DNA from: Ecdyonurus torrentis
Taxonomy: Eukaryota; Arthropoda; Insecta; Ephemeroptera; Heptageniidae
Assembly (NCBI GenBank): GCA_949318235.1
Contig: OX439130.1
Location: forward strand, 43,661,040-43,725,039
Direction of reading: 5' to 3'
Length of the DNA stretch: 64,000 bases
How positions within the stretch are numbered: the stretch's first letter is position 1; every line of letters begins with the position of its first letter. Below are positions 22,818 through 34,654 of this stretch, piece after piece. A model generated the notes under the pieces. The model did no database searches and was not told where the DNA came from. It saw only the letters and a program-made list of their open reading frames with translations. Made by a program: the position numbers and the translations under genes.

Positions 22818-23996
22818 TATAAATAATGACAGCACAACTTCCTTGGATATGATATACTCAGCTGGCTAGGTGTCTAGTAGTTGTGTGCATATTTATAACT
22901 ACCTGCCTATTTATTAGCTATAGGAACAGGTCATATACTTTACTAAATACTGAATTAAACAGTGTTTTTCCCCTTTTAGATTATACTTTATTTTCTCATG
23001 TGCCGTAGTCTCAAATATAATATAAGAGTTTTACATAAATGGTATAAACCGAATTGCTTTGTTTCTTAATTAAGTAATTATCAGTATTACAAACGTGAAG
23101 TTGCTCGCCTTGCGCCCGTATGCACTGCAGAAGTGTTCAATTCTCGCCACGCGCGTGTACGCACGGGTAAGGCTTATTACTGCCTGGTGCAAATGCGCAC
23201 AAGAGGTACCGATTCTCTAGATCAACCTACATTAATCTCAGTGGTTACACCGCAAGTGCACTCTCAGACACTGGGCTGCCTTTGGTAGGAAGCCGCTCTC
23301 TGTCAGAAGACAAGCCACCGTTGCCGGTGGCTGGGAGAGTGAAGTTTAGTTTGTTTTACCGAGTTCTCTACACCTCGTTCTTTCCCTCAGCAGAGGAGAA
23401 TATTCCTAAGCGCAAGCGCGCCATCTACTTTGGAGATGGAGGGAATAATACTTACTTTTCTCCTCTTTCGCTGCAATACTGAACACCTTCTGAGCAATGC
23501 GAAGTATGCAAATAACAAAGCAAACAAATATTTTCTTACCAAATAACTGTTGAGTACAAATAAAATAATATACATATTCTGCCCAAAACCCAAATTCAAT
23601 ATTAAAATGATTATGAATGCTAAAATAAATATATAAAAACTTTACCTTCAAACTAAAATAAAATACTATTTCAGTCGTAACTATTATGTAATATATAAAT
23701 CACAATCTACATACGCAAATCCGTTCATTATAATACCTAACTTTGCTGCATACGCCGTAGCGGGTTAATTAATGAAGTACGGTGCATTTACGTAGCGTGC
23801 AAAATGATAAAGTATCATTTTGCGATGTATTTAATTTTACTTGAAACTTCATATTTGCGAAGTTTGACCAAACACATGTAAAAACAATATTGTTTTTATA
23901 GCTCCTGTAAGTTTACTGTATTCTTAACAGTCAATATATAAAACCGTCAACTTCAAACTAACCCTAAATAAATGCTTAGCAAAGCGGTGCATTTCA
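22818..23996 (-). repeat. 3' LTR of the Ty3/gypsy element
   Basis: 1179 bp, in register with the 5' LTR at a constant offset of 7550. In sense orientation it begins TGAAATGCACC and ends ATTATTTATA, so the canonical CA end is absent. A TATAAAA box lies about 96 bases from the sense start (23894-23900). AATAAA-type signals occur in the sense strand, for example at 22910-22915. A GC-rich section (about 23100-23480) can form hairpins, including GCCACCG/CGGTGGC. Confidence 0.95.
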
Positions 23997-24329
23997 CTAC
24001 CCCAGCAACAAAGAGAGACACTACGGTGGAGAAAAAATGTGCATGTAGATAGGACAATTTTTAATTGAAAATTAAGCTTAATATTGACATTACCGTGACT
24101 GAGACAGTAGTTCACTCTAATTTGAACTCTTAAATAATTGCAAGACAAATAAAAAATTTTGACCAAGGTTGTGGGCAAAATAAACGTTTTCTAAATAAAA
24201 TGAGACACATTGGGGTAATAAATTAAAACACAAAACAAATTTTACAAACATGACAATTAAAATACAAATATCACAAATTAAAATTGGACTTGCGTGGTCA
24301 ACAAACTTCAACGTAGTTGTAGTACTGAG
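23997..24329 (-). other. 3' untranslated region of the element, weak polypurine tract
   Basis: 333 bp between the pol stop and the 3' LTR with no env-like frame. The sense bases just before the LTR read GCTGGGGTAG, a short purine-rich run in the position of the polypurine tract that primes plus-strand DNA. The tract is short and broken by a T, so the call is positional. Confidence 0.5.
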
Positions 24330-27300
24330 TCAGAAGCCGAAACGCGCAGGTTTAGTTCTAGCTCGTCTGGGCCTCGTGCTAGCGGTGGCTGGAGGTGCTG
24401 GCTGCGCTGGCTCGTCATCATTCTCGAGAGGTTCTACTGCCCAATCTGGCTTGTAGTGATGTGGCTTTAACTGGTCCGCATTTCTGCGTCCTCCACTCTG
24501 GCCCTCGAGAGTTCGCAACTCATACGAGTTTGGAGCTATCTGCCTATGTATGATGTATGGACCTTCATACGGATGCGCTAAACTGCTAACAATACCGCGC
24601 GCGGCATCACTGAGGATGTTGGTTTTCCGCCACACCATTTGCCCTATAGCAAATGTGTTTTCCTGACGTGTCTCGTCGTATCTCTCAGCACGAGCTTTCT
24701 TTGCGGACTCAATGTTAGAGTTTGCCAGATCGTAAGCTAGCTGCAGTTCACCTTTGAGCTCTGTGGCATAAGCCAAACGTTGCTCATCTGTGGGATGAGG
24801 CAAGTCACCTCGCGCGCTCAACGCAAATGGTGAGACAAGCTCTCTGCCTAGGTGGAGTTTAGCTGGTGTGAGACCCGTCACAGCACTTGGAGACGACCTC
24901 AGGGCATAGCAAAGTGCTGGAAGGTACTTGTCCCAGTGCTTATGCACCTCAGCATAAGCTTTTATGCACTGCTTCACAGTCCTAATATAACGCTCCGAGG
25001 GGTTACCTTGTGGACGGTATGCCACTATAGTTCTGTGCAAGATATTCAACTCTTCGCACACTTTCACCCAAGCATTACTGATATATTGAGGACCATTATC
25101 AGTTCTGATCTGTGTCATGAATCCATTGCGACAGCAGTAGTCAATAAGTTTATCAACTACAGCTCGTGCTGTTGCTGCACGTATGGGGAAAACTTCCACC
25201 CATTTAGAGAAATCATCCACCATGATAAGAGCATACTGGTTACCCTTAGATGATGTAGTGAGAGGACCAAAGAGGTCCGCACTAACAGCATGGCCAGGCG
25301 CCGTTGCTGTGTCTGTAGCCATGAAACCGACAGGTTTCTGATTAGATGGTTTTACTCGCTGACAAATTTGACAGCCGCGTATGTACTCTTGCACGTCTTT
25401 CATCATACCCCGCCACGTGTATAGAGCGCGAACTCTGGCTAAGCTCTTGCGCACTCCCAAGTGTGCACTGAGTACATGGTCATGAGCTGATTGCATCACC
25501 GCGTGACGTATGTTGCTTGGAACTACAAGCCATCTTTCGTCCTTCTTACCTAGCTTGTACAGTACTCCATCGTCAGATAGCGTGTATATACCCCGCACGT
25601 GCTCTTTGTTGAGCGACACGTCAGTCATGAGCTTGGTAACACTGTCGTCAGCTGTTTGCGCTGCCCGCCACTCATCAGGTGTGGCTGGTAATGGGGGGTG
25701 CTTTAGAGGCAACTGCCCACGCTGCCCTGGGGGGTCAGCTGGCGTTTGCTCTATCTCCTTGCTGCGCTCAGGCACGCTGGCAGCGACTACGTCATCGCTC
25801 TCGTCAGAGTCAGCAAATAGCAGGTCTAAATGCAATGCATCCATTGCTGCAGGCTGCTTGGCACAAGGGCACTTGGTGCAACGACTGCATGAGTGCGCAG
25901 ACGTTGGTATCTCACCACTTTCATACTCCTTGAACTTTAGCTTGACCTCTCCTGGGGGGTCCTCGATCGGCACGACATCGTCCTCATGTCTGTTAAACAG
26001 CTGAGAGTCAGGACCACAAGGTGCGCGTGACAGGGCGTCTGCCACATGCATTGTCGAGCCCTTACGATGCTCGATCGTAAGATCCATGCCCATAAGTCTT
26101 AGGGCCCACCTTCTTATACGCCCAGAAGGTTCTTCCATAGTCATCAAGTTCTTTAGCGCTGCATGGTCAGTCCAGACTGTACAATGCTGGTAAGATATGT
26201 AGTGCTTGAATTTAGCAAGGCTGTTCACTAGAGCTAAGCATTCTAGCTCTGTGATGCAATAATTACGCTCCGCAGAGTTGAGAGTTCTGCTTGTGAATGC
26301 AATAGGACGCAGTCCTTTATCTCCTTCCTGCATAAGTACAGCTCCAATCCCCTCGATAGACGCGTCACACTGAATAAAAAATTCACGGTCCATGCGAGGT
26401 AACATGAGTACAGTATCCGACGTGATAGCAGCTTTGAGTGCGTCGAACGCACTTTGCTGTGGTGACGACCAGATCCACGTGACTTCACGCCTCAGAAGGG
26501 TTGTGAGAGGTTTTGCAATGATCTGAAAGTTATGCACGTACGATCTGTAGAAACCAAATAGTCCAAGCATCTGCTGTATATGCTTCTTTGTCTTAGGTAC
26601 TGGATATTGCTCTATAGCACGTATCTTCTCAGGGTCTGGTTTAATCGAACCCTTGGACACTACATGTCCGAGAACTTTCACCTCGGTACAGCATATCTGC
26701 ACCTTAGAGGGGTTTATGGTCATGCCAGCGTCCGAAAGACGTTTAAACACTTCCTCTAGATTGCGAGCCATTTCCTCTGCATTCTTTGCCCATACAATAC
26801 AGTCATCCAAGAAGGGAATTACGTATTTGTATGCGATGCCATCGAAGATTTTATTCATTAAGGCTTGGAATATCCAAGTTCCTGACTTGAGACCAAACGG
26901 TAGACGTTTATAACGAAAACAGCCCCTATGCGGCGTGATGAATGCTGTTATATCACGGTGCTCAGGCTTAATTTCTATCTGATTATAGCCAGAGCTAAGA
27001 TCAATCACAGTATAAATGGCACTGTCACCCATCTGTGCGAAGATATAGTCCATTCTTGGCAGTTCAAAGGGTGCGCATCGCAGCCATTTTGAAACTGGGC
27101 GGTAGTCCACAACTAAACGCCAATTAGGCGGCAAGCCTTGCTGTTGTTTTTTCTTCACCATCACTGGACAGCAGGCCCATAAATTGTTAAAACAATTTTC
27201 AACGATGTCATTGTCTAGGTCCTTGTCTATTATGCTGTCCATCACCTCCATCTTAGCTAATGTAGTGGGCCGTGACCGTGCTCGATGAGGTTTAGCATTG

Positions 27301-28271
27301 GGGTCCATGTCGAACTCGCACTGATAGTTCTTTACTTTGCCAGGCTTGCTGGAAAATAAACCTTTATGCATGAACCGTCGCATCACGCGTTCAATACGCT
27401 GTTTATCAGTGTACGATCCACTGGCGTGCTCCATCACTTGTGCGAGCCATCGCTCATCAACTTGCACATAGCTGCATGATAAAAACAACGAAGCTTTGGC
27501 GAAAGGGATAACTTCTTGCGGCTCAGAGCCAATAGTCCACCCTCCTTCACTTATATTTAAGTTGAGTTTAGTACCACGCATGAAATCACGTCCAAGCAGT
27601 ACTGCTTTGTTTAGGCCAGGTAAAACAAAGAATCTTTGTTTTCTACTGTAGCCAGACCACGTGAAGTGTGCTGTCACAACACTAGTGATCTTGGTGTGTC
27701 CCTGCGCTAAATTCAGCGGTATATCAACTTTTTTAAATTTAAAACCTTTGGCTCTGAGCTCTTCCGCTATATCAGAGCCAATGAACGAGTGGCTGCTTCC
27801 ACTGTCTAGCAGACCGAGACGTTCTTTGCCTAGCAGCTTAAGAACAATAAGCGGCTCATCATCTTTGTGCTTGACCTCCTGCTTACTCTGATTAACACCT
27901 GTTGTTTTAATATCAGAAGTCTGATTGGCTGTGTCAGCGGAGTGGCCAAGCTCAATATTATTGATCTCTGCTACTGCTTCTTTCCAGTGGTTTGTACGTA
28001 CATGTACACTGCTAGGCAGAGCTAATTTACAATTAATTACATTTTTAAAAACTGGGAGAACCTCGATGTCTAAGTCTAGTTCCTGGAGATGACGTAACTT
28101 TTTGTTCCGCCGGTAACGTCTATTCTTTAGAGCGCGCTGGCGGCTCTTCCTTATTACTTTACGTTTAGCTTCAAAAGCTTGCATATACATAAGGGTTGCT
28201 TCTGTGCGGCGACTTGTAAACAGAGTGCCTCCCTCGCCACACCTGTTTAGTGCTGCGAGGGAGGTTGGTCG
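24330..28271 (-). CDS. pol: Pol polyprotein: protease, reverse transcriptase, RNase H, integrase
   Basis: Copies element RNA into DNA and inserts it. The frame is open for 1313 codons from the frameshift point at 28271; the first ATG is at 28190 (1286 codons; numbering from it). After a basic stretch (9-31) come protease (LLDSGSS, D129), RT (VIDLSSGY, D397; FLDD, D462/D463), RNase H (D609, E648, D675, D718) and integrase with an HHCC finger (H903, H910, C940, C943), DDE residues (D972, D1031, E1066, a 34-residue last spacing with NPSER) and a GPY/F module (G1210-P-Y). All key residues are present. A linker of about 110 residues between RNase H and integrase is acidic and holds a CxxCxxCxC cluster (C768-C776). 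No chromodomain is evident. Expression is probably by -1 frameshifting from gag. Confidence 0.95.
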   Translation of the reverse strand, partial: RPTSLAALNRCGEGGTLFTSRRTEATLMYMQAFEAKRKVIRKSRQRALKNRRYRRNKKLRHLQELDLDIEVLPVFKNVINCKLALPSSVHVRTNHWKEAVAEINNIELGHSADTANQTSDIKTTGVNQSKQEVKHKDDEPLIVLKLLGKERLGLLDSGSSHSFIGSDIAEELRAKGFKFKKVDIPLNLAQGHTKITSVVTAHFTWSGYSRKQRFFVLPGLNKAVLLGRDFMRGTKLNLNISEGGWTIGSEPQEVIPFAKASLFLSCSYVQVDERWLAQVMEHASGSYTDKQRIERVMRRFMHKGLFSSKPGKVKNYQCEFDMDPNAKPHRARSRPTTLAKMEVMDSIIDKDLDNDIVENCFNNLWACCPVMVKKKQQQGLPPNWRLVVDYRPVSKWLRCAPFELPRMDYIFAQMGDSAIYTVIDLSSGYNQIEIKPEHRDITAFITPHRGCFRYKRLPFGLKSGTWIFQALMNKIFDGIAYKYVIPFLDDCIVWAKNAEEMARNLEEVFKRLSDAGMTINPSKVQICCTEVKVLGHVVSKGSIKPDPEKIRAIEQYPVPKTKKHIQQMLGLFGFYRSYVHNFQIIAKPLTTLLRREVTWIWSSPQQSAFDALKAAITSDTVLMLPRMDREFFIQCDASIEGIGAVLMQEGDKGLRPIAFTSRTLNSAERNYCITELECLALVNSLAKFKHYISYQHCTVWTDHAALKNLMTMEEPSGRIRRWALRLMGMDLTIEHRKGSTMHVADALSRAPCGPDSQLFNRHEDDVVPIEDPPGEVKLKFKEYESGEIPTSAHSCSRCTKCPCAKQPAAMDALHLDLLFADSDESDDVVAASVPERSKEIEQTPADPPGQRGQLPLKHPPLPATPDEWRAAQTADDSVTKLMTDVSLNKEHVRGIYTLSDDGVLYKLGKKDERWLVVPSNIRHAVMQSAHDHVLSAHLGVRKSLARVRALYTWRGMMKDVQEYIRGCQICQRVKPSNQKPVGFMATDTATAPGHAVSADLFGPLTTSSKGNQYALIMVDDFSKWVEVFPIRAATARAVVDKLIDYCCRNGFMTQIRTDNGPQYISNAWVKVCEELNILHRTIVAYRPQGNPSERYIRTVKQCIKAYAEVHKHWDKYLPALCYALRSSPSAVTGLTPAKLHLGRELVSPFALSARGDLPHPTDEQRLAYATELKGELQLAYDLANSNIESAKKARAERYDETRQENTFAIGQMVWRKTNILSDAARGIVSSLAHPYEGPYIIHRQIAPNSYELRTLEGQSGGRRNADQLKPHHYKPDWAVEPLENDDEPAQPAPPATASTRPRRARTKPARFGF

Positions 28272-28277
28272 TTTTTT
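28217..28277 (-). promoter_or_regulatory. Programmed -1 frameshift signal between gag and pol
   Basis: The heptamer A_AAA_AAC (28277-28271) is in phase with gag, covering part of the Ser, then the Lys and Asn codons just before the gag end. After a 6-nt spacer a perfect 10-bp stem follows: CCTCCCTCGC (28264-28255) with GCGAGGGAGG (28237-28228), closing a 17-nt loop. In the loop, TAAACAG (28249-28243), which contains the gag TAA, can pair with CTGTTTA (28223-28217) to form an H-type pseudoknot. Slipping by -1 leads into the pol frame, which is open from there. Heptamer, spacing and stem match known retroviral signals; the pseudoknot is inference, and its 4-nt third loop is short for a 10-bp stem. 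Confidence 0.85.
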
Positions 28278-29986
28278 GACACGGGTGATGTAGCTGACTG
28301 ATCACAATCACGTGCTGTGTGCCCCTTGCATCTGCATCTGTAGCAAATCAGGGAGGTACGATCACGAGCGCGAGGTCTGTTGTCACATGTTTCACGTGCC
28401 TCGCGAGCCCCACGTTGGCTTCTGTTTGCACCATTATAGCTAAATGAGTGCTGTTGCTGTCTAGGCCTTAAAGGGTCTAATGCATTGAGACTGACTTGCA
28501 CAGCTGACAATGCTGTAGTACTGAAAGTAGGACTGGGCGTGGCTGATGCAGAGCCAGCACTCGCATATGGACGAGGAGAACTGTCTGTGTACGCTAACGA
28601 AGGCTCTATGAAATGAGAGGCTGATGGCGGTCTCACATACATACGTGACTGAAGCACAGCATCTTGTATACGGAGCGCCTCGAGAGATAAATCTCGTAAA
28701 GATGCAAATTCTCGGCCATAAGTATAATGGCGATACTCTGGGTGCATCTGTGCAAGTACTCTCTCTACTTTCTCTTGCTCAGTAAAATTGCCCCCGAGTC
28801 TTCTATAATACTCGGCAATGGTGTGTACAAAAGATGATAATGGTTCATCTGGATGCTGAGTGCGAGCAGATAAATCTCGCATCAGTCTCTGCCTATAGCT
28901 AATTGAAGCAAATTCAACTAAAAATATTTCAGTGAATTCATGCCATGACTGAATGTAATTATGCAGCGACCACCACCTAGCTGCTTCTCCTTCGAGCACC
29001 ACATTCATGTGTGTGCTAATCAAGCTGTCTGGTGTGCGTCCCAAAGATTTTGCATAACGCTCAAATTCTGCAATAAAATCTGCAGGTGAGCGAAAGTCGC
29101 GCCTTCCTATGAAGCGTGGCATAGGCAGTATAGGCATATCACTCGCCTGCAAGTAGCTAACTTGATGAATAGCATACGGCATCATACTAGGCGGGTAGAA
29201 TGATGGTGTGTATGGCGGTACTGGCTCATACGGCATCCTATATGGAGTAAACTGCCCCGGCACTGGAGCTCTTGGCTGCAAGAATGGTACTTGCAGCAAA
29301 CTGCTGACAGGTTGCGTGCTATGAACTGTGGTGGCGGCAGGCATAGTAGCTGCCGCTGGCAACGAGGCTATTGGGACAGGTGGTACAGCCGGTAGCTGAA
29401 TGACACCCGTATACATGCCTGACGCTGACGCCGCAGGCACAATGCTTGGATGAGTGGCTAACTGCAAACCAAAATTGAGATTTGCATAACTCTGTGTGGG
29501 CGTTGTCACCGCCAGGTTGGGTTGCATACTTACAACTGGCAAATTATTAATTATAACTGGATATACAGGAACATTATAGTCAACTAATGACTGAGAAATT
29601 AACTCTACTGGTGCCGGCTGCGACGCCTGCACTGCTGTGTTATTGCCATTCAACAACGCAGCTGCAGCCTCACCACGTGATGTACTATTACACACAGTGC
29701 AATTAGCACTGTAGGTCCCATCGCATAATCTGCACTGATTACTGCTCATCGCCGTACTCATCGGCGGAATGCTCGACGCCGAACACATCGGCGTGACGTC
29801 ACTACCAACCCTCGTGGTTGGTGTGCCAGTAGTGGGCACATTGACATTGGTACCAATACTACTTCCCGCTACGCTAGCCGCGCTAGACGTAGCTACTGCT
29901 GCTGCTGACTCCGGAACAAGTGGCTGGTTCTCGCCAGGTCCACTACCCGCAGTGCCCGTTTGGGTACCATTGCGGGTTATAACCAT
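28247..29986 (-). CDS. gag: Gag polyprotein
   Basis: Forms the particle that packages element RNA. The ATG at 29986 is chosen because it is the first ATG and has a strong context (AAG-ATG-G); five further upstream codons start with GTG. The protein has 579 residues. The N-terminal part (to about 285) is rich in Ala, Pro, Ser and Thr and includes an unusual C85-x2-C88-x7-C96-x2-C99 cluster. Residues about 290-450 match a retrotransposon Gag capsid-like domain (FIAEFERYAKSLG, EGEAARWWSLHNY, FTEIFLVEFASI, YRRLGGNFTEQEKVERVL). A CCHC zinc knuckle, C548-x2-C551-x4-H556-x4-C561, lies near the C terminus in a basic context. The stop at 28247-28249 sits inside the frameshift structure. Confidence 0.93.
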   Translation of the reverse strand: MVITRNGTQTGTAGSGPGENQPLVPESAAAVATSSAASVAGSSIGTNVNVPTTGTPTTRVGSDVTPMCSASSIPPMSTAMSSNQCRLCDGTYSANCTVCNSTSRGEAAAALLNGNNTAVQASQPAPVELISQSLVDYNVPVYPVIINNLPVVSMQPNLAVTTPTQSYANLNFGLQLATHPSIVPAASASGMYTGVIQLPAVPPVPIASLPAAATMPAATTVHSTQPVSSLLQVPFLQPRAPVPGQFTPYRMPYEPVPPYTPSFYPPSMMPYAIHQVSYLQASDMPILPMPRFIGRRDFRSPADFIAEFERYAKSLGRTPDSLISTHMNVVLEGEAARWWSLHNYIQSWHEFTEIFLVEFASISYRQRLMRDLSARTQHPDEPLSSFVHTIAEYYRRLGGNFTEQEKVERVLAQMHPEYRHYTYGREFASLRDLSLEALRIQDAVLQSRMYVRPPSASHFIEPSLAYTDSSPRPYASAGSASATPSPTFSTTALSAVQVSLNALDPLRPRQQQHSFSYNGANRSQRGAREARETCDNRPRARDRTSLICYRCRCKGHTARDCDQSATSPVSKNDQPPSQH

Positions 29987-30315
29987 CTTGCTGAGATGCA
30001 CAAAGCTCTAATACTCTTTACTAGGCGAGAAATAAAACGCTTGTTTGCAAGCTGAACGTATTTCTTTACTGCGAGGTGAAAATAGTATATAAAATATACT
30101 ATGAAGTTTTTTTTTTTTTTTTTTTTTTTGTAGAAAAAACTATTGCTTTTTAATAAAAACCAATTATTGTAGAAGTAACTGTAGAATTTTGAATCCAAAA
30201 TCTGTTGTGTAGACTGCAATATTGCAAAACGCAATTTTTTTTTACTCACGCAAAAATTCGTTGCAATATTTGAGACTAATTAGGCACTAATTAGTTAAAA
30301 CTCTACTGGCCGAGA

Positions 30316-30337
30316 GCCCCCATATAAATAGTGACAG
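30316..30337 (-). repeat. Internal near-copy of the LTR end/PBS junction
   Basis: 22 bp that match 30361-30382 with one difference, at a 45-bp spacing. In sense orientation the copy reads the LTR tail (CTGTCACTATTTATA) followed by TGGGGGCTC. Its PBS-like part matches the 3' end of tRNA-Pro over nine bases, against seven for the copy at the true LTR boundary. Confidence 0.7.
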
Positions 30338-30354
30338 AGCTGCACTGTTAATTT

Positions 30355-30367
30355 GCCGATGCCCCCA
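30355..30367 (-). promoter_or_regulatory. Primer-binding site, tRNA-Pro-like
   Basis: Directly after the 5' LTR the sense strand reads TGGGGGCATCGGC. TGG pairs with the CCA tail of a tRNA, and TGGGGGC is the start of the tRNA-Pro site known from murine leukaemia virus. After seven bases the match to known tRNA-Pro weakens, so the exact tRNA is uncertain. Confidence 0.6.
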
Positions 30368-31546
30368 TATAAATAATGACAGCACAACTTCCTTGGATAT
30401 GATATACTCAGCTGGCTAGGTGTCTAGTAGTTGTGTGCATATTTATAACTACCTGCCTATTTATTAGCTATAGGAACAGGTCATATACTTTACTAAATAC
30501 TGAATTAAACAGTGTTTTTCCCCTTTTAGATTATACTTTATTTTCTCATGTGCTGTAGTCTCAAATATAATATAAGAGTTTTACATAAATGGTATAAACC
30601 GAATTGCTTTGTTTCTTAATTAAGTAATTATCAGTATTACAAACGTGAAGTTGCTCGCCTTGCGCCCGTATGCACTGCAGAAGTGTTCAATTCTCGCCAC
30701 GCGCGTGTACGCACGGGTAAGGCTTATTACTGCCTGGTGCAAATGCGCACAAGAGGTACCGATTCTCTAGATCAACCTACATTAATCTCAGTGGTTACAC
30801 CGCAAGTGCACTCTCAGACACTGGGCTGCCTTTGGTAGGAAGCCGCTCTCTGTCAGAAGACAAGCCACCGTTGCCGGTGGCTGGGAGAGTGAAGTTTAGT
30901 TTGTTTTACCGAGTTCTCTACACCTCGTTCTTTCCCTCAGCAGAGGAGAATATTCCTAAGCGCAAGCGCGCCATCTACTTTGGAGATGGAGGGAATAATA
31001 CTTACTTTTCTCCTCTTTCGCTGCAATACTGAACACCTTCTGAGCAATGCGAAGTATGCAAATAACAAAGCAAACAAATATTTTCTTACCAAATAACTGT
31101 TGAGTACAAATAAAATAATATACATATTCTGCCCAAAACCCAAATTCAATATTAAAATGATTATGAATGCTAAAATAAATATATAAAAACTTTACCTTCA
31201 AACTAAAATAAAATACTATTTCAGTCGTAACTATTATGTAATATATAAATCACAATCTACATACGCAAATCCGTTCATTATAATACCTAACTTTGCTGCA
31301 TACGCCGTAGCGGGTTAATTAATGAAGTACGGTGCATTTACGTAGCGTGCAAAATGATAAAGTATCATTTTGCGATGTATTTAATTTTACTTGAAACTTC
31401 ATATTTGCGAAGTTTGACCAAACACATGTAAAAACAATATTGTTTTTATAGCTCCTGTAAGTTTACTGTATTCTTAACAGTCAATATATAAAACCGTCAA
31501 CTTCAAACTAACCCTAAATAAATGCTTAGCAAAGCGGTGCATTTCA
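30368..31546 (-). repeat. 5' LTR of the Ty3/gypsy element
   Basis: 1179 bp, one substitution from the 3' LTR and no gaps in my line-by-line comparison. As the 5' copy it would supply the promoter: a TATAAAA box in sense orientation at 31444-31450, about 96 bases from the LTR start. Antisense frames over it, repeated identically in the other LTR, have no ATG or motif and are not genes. Confidence 0.95.
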
Positions 31547-31550
31547 AACC
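31547..31550. other. Target-site duplication AACC (right copy)
   Basis: Matches 22814-22817 and directly follows the right LTR, which fixes both LTR borders. Confidence 0.8.
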
Positions 31551-34250
<2,700 letters not shown>

Positions 34251-34654
34251 TTAGATTAGAGTTTTACATTCTTAGAAAAGAGAGAGATTTAAAAACAAAA
34301 ACATTAATAATGTGACGTAGTGAATACAAATTAGTTACTTGCATAATATATAGTTTTGCGTTCTAGTTCTATCAGCAAACGGAAATTCAAAAGAATTTTA
34401 ACTATCTAATTTATAAAACAATGTATACAAATATATAGGTTTTAAATAACTTAAATTTAGCTTCATCAATTCAAATGAAAATGTAAAGTCGTGACTTTAA
34501 TTTTAACTCCTTCGTTTATAGATCATGTTTATCTTATCTAGTATTCTTTATAATAAAGTGTTGGTAAAATTATGTAAGTAATCTTCATTTTGGATCTTTT
34601 ATAAACAATTATTTGCATAGTGTCTTGCAATTAAATGCAACTGTTGAGTCAATG

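Larger units (their letters stand above)
29987..30367 (-). other. 5' leader of the retrotransposon
   Basis: About 380 bp between the 5' LTR and the gag ATG. It contains the primer-binding site, a second near-copy of the LTR/PBS junction and an A run in sense orientation (plus-strand T run 30107-30129). No coding frame precedes gag. Confidence 0.8.
22818..31546 (-). mobile_element. Complete Ty3/gypsy LTR retrotransposon, recent insertion
   Basis: An 8729-bp element on the minus strand: 5' LTR (30368-31546), leader with primer-binding site, gag, pol, short 3' UTR and 3' LTR (22818-23996). The domain order PR-RT-RNase H-IN identifies Ty3/gypsy (Metaviridae). Both frames are intact, the LTRs differ at one base of 1179 in my comparison (C at 23004, T at 30554) and there are no indels between them, so insertion was recent and the copy may be active. 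There is no env frame between the pol stop and the 3' LTR. Its G+C content is well above that of the flanks. Pol is in the -1 frame relative to gag. Confidence 0.95.

Noticed and set aside
23282..23651. Frames repeated identically in both LTRs
   Set aside because: LTR identity explains the duplication; no ATG-started frame with a domain is present.
23997..24329. A possible env gene downstream of pol
   Set aside because: Only 333 bp lie between the pol stop and the LTR, with no suitable frame, signal peptide or membrane segment.
24852..27891. Plus-strand frames over pol and gag
   Set aside because: They are antisense shadows of the retrotransposon genes with no independent motif.
29987..30001. 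A longer gag start five codons upstream
   Set aside because: The codon at 30001 is GTG, not ATG; the first ATG, with a strong context, is at 29986.
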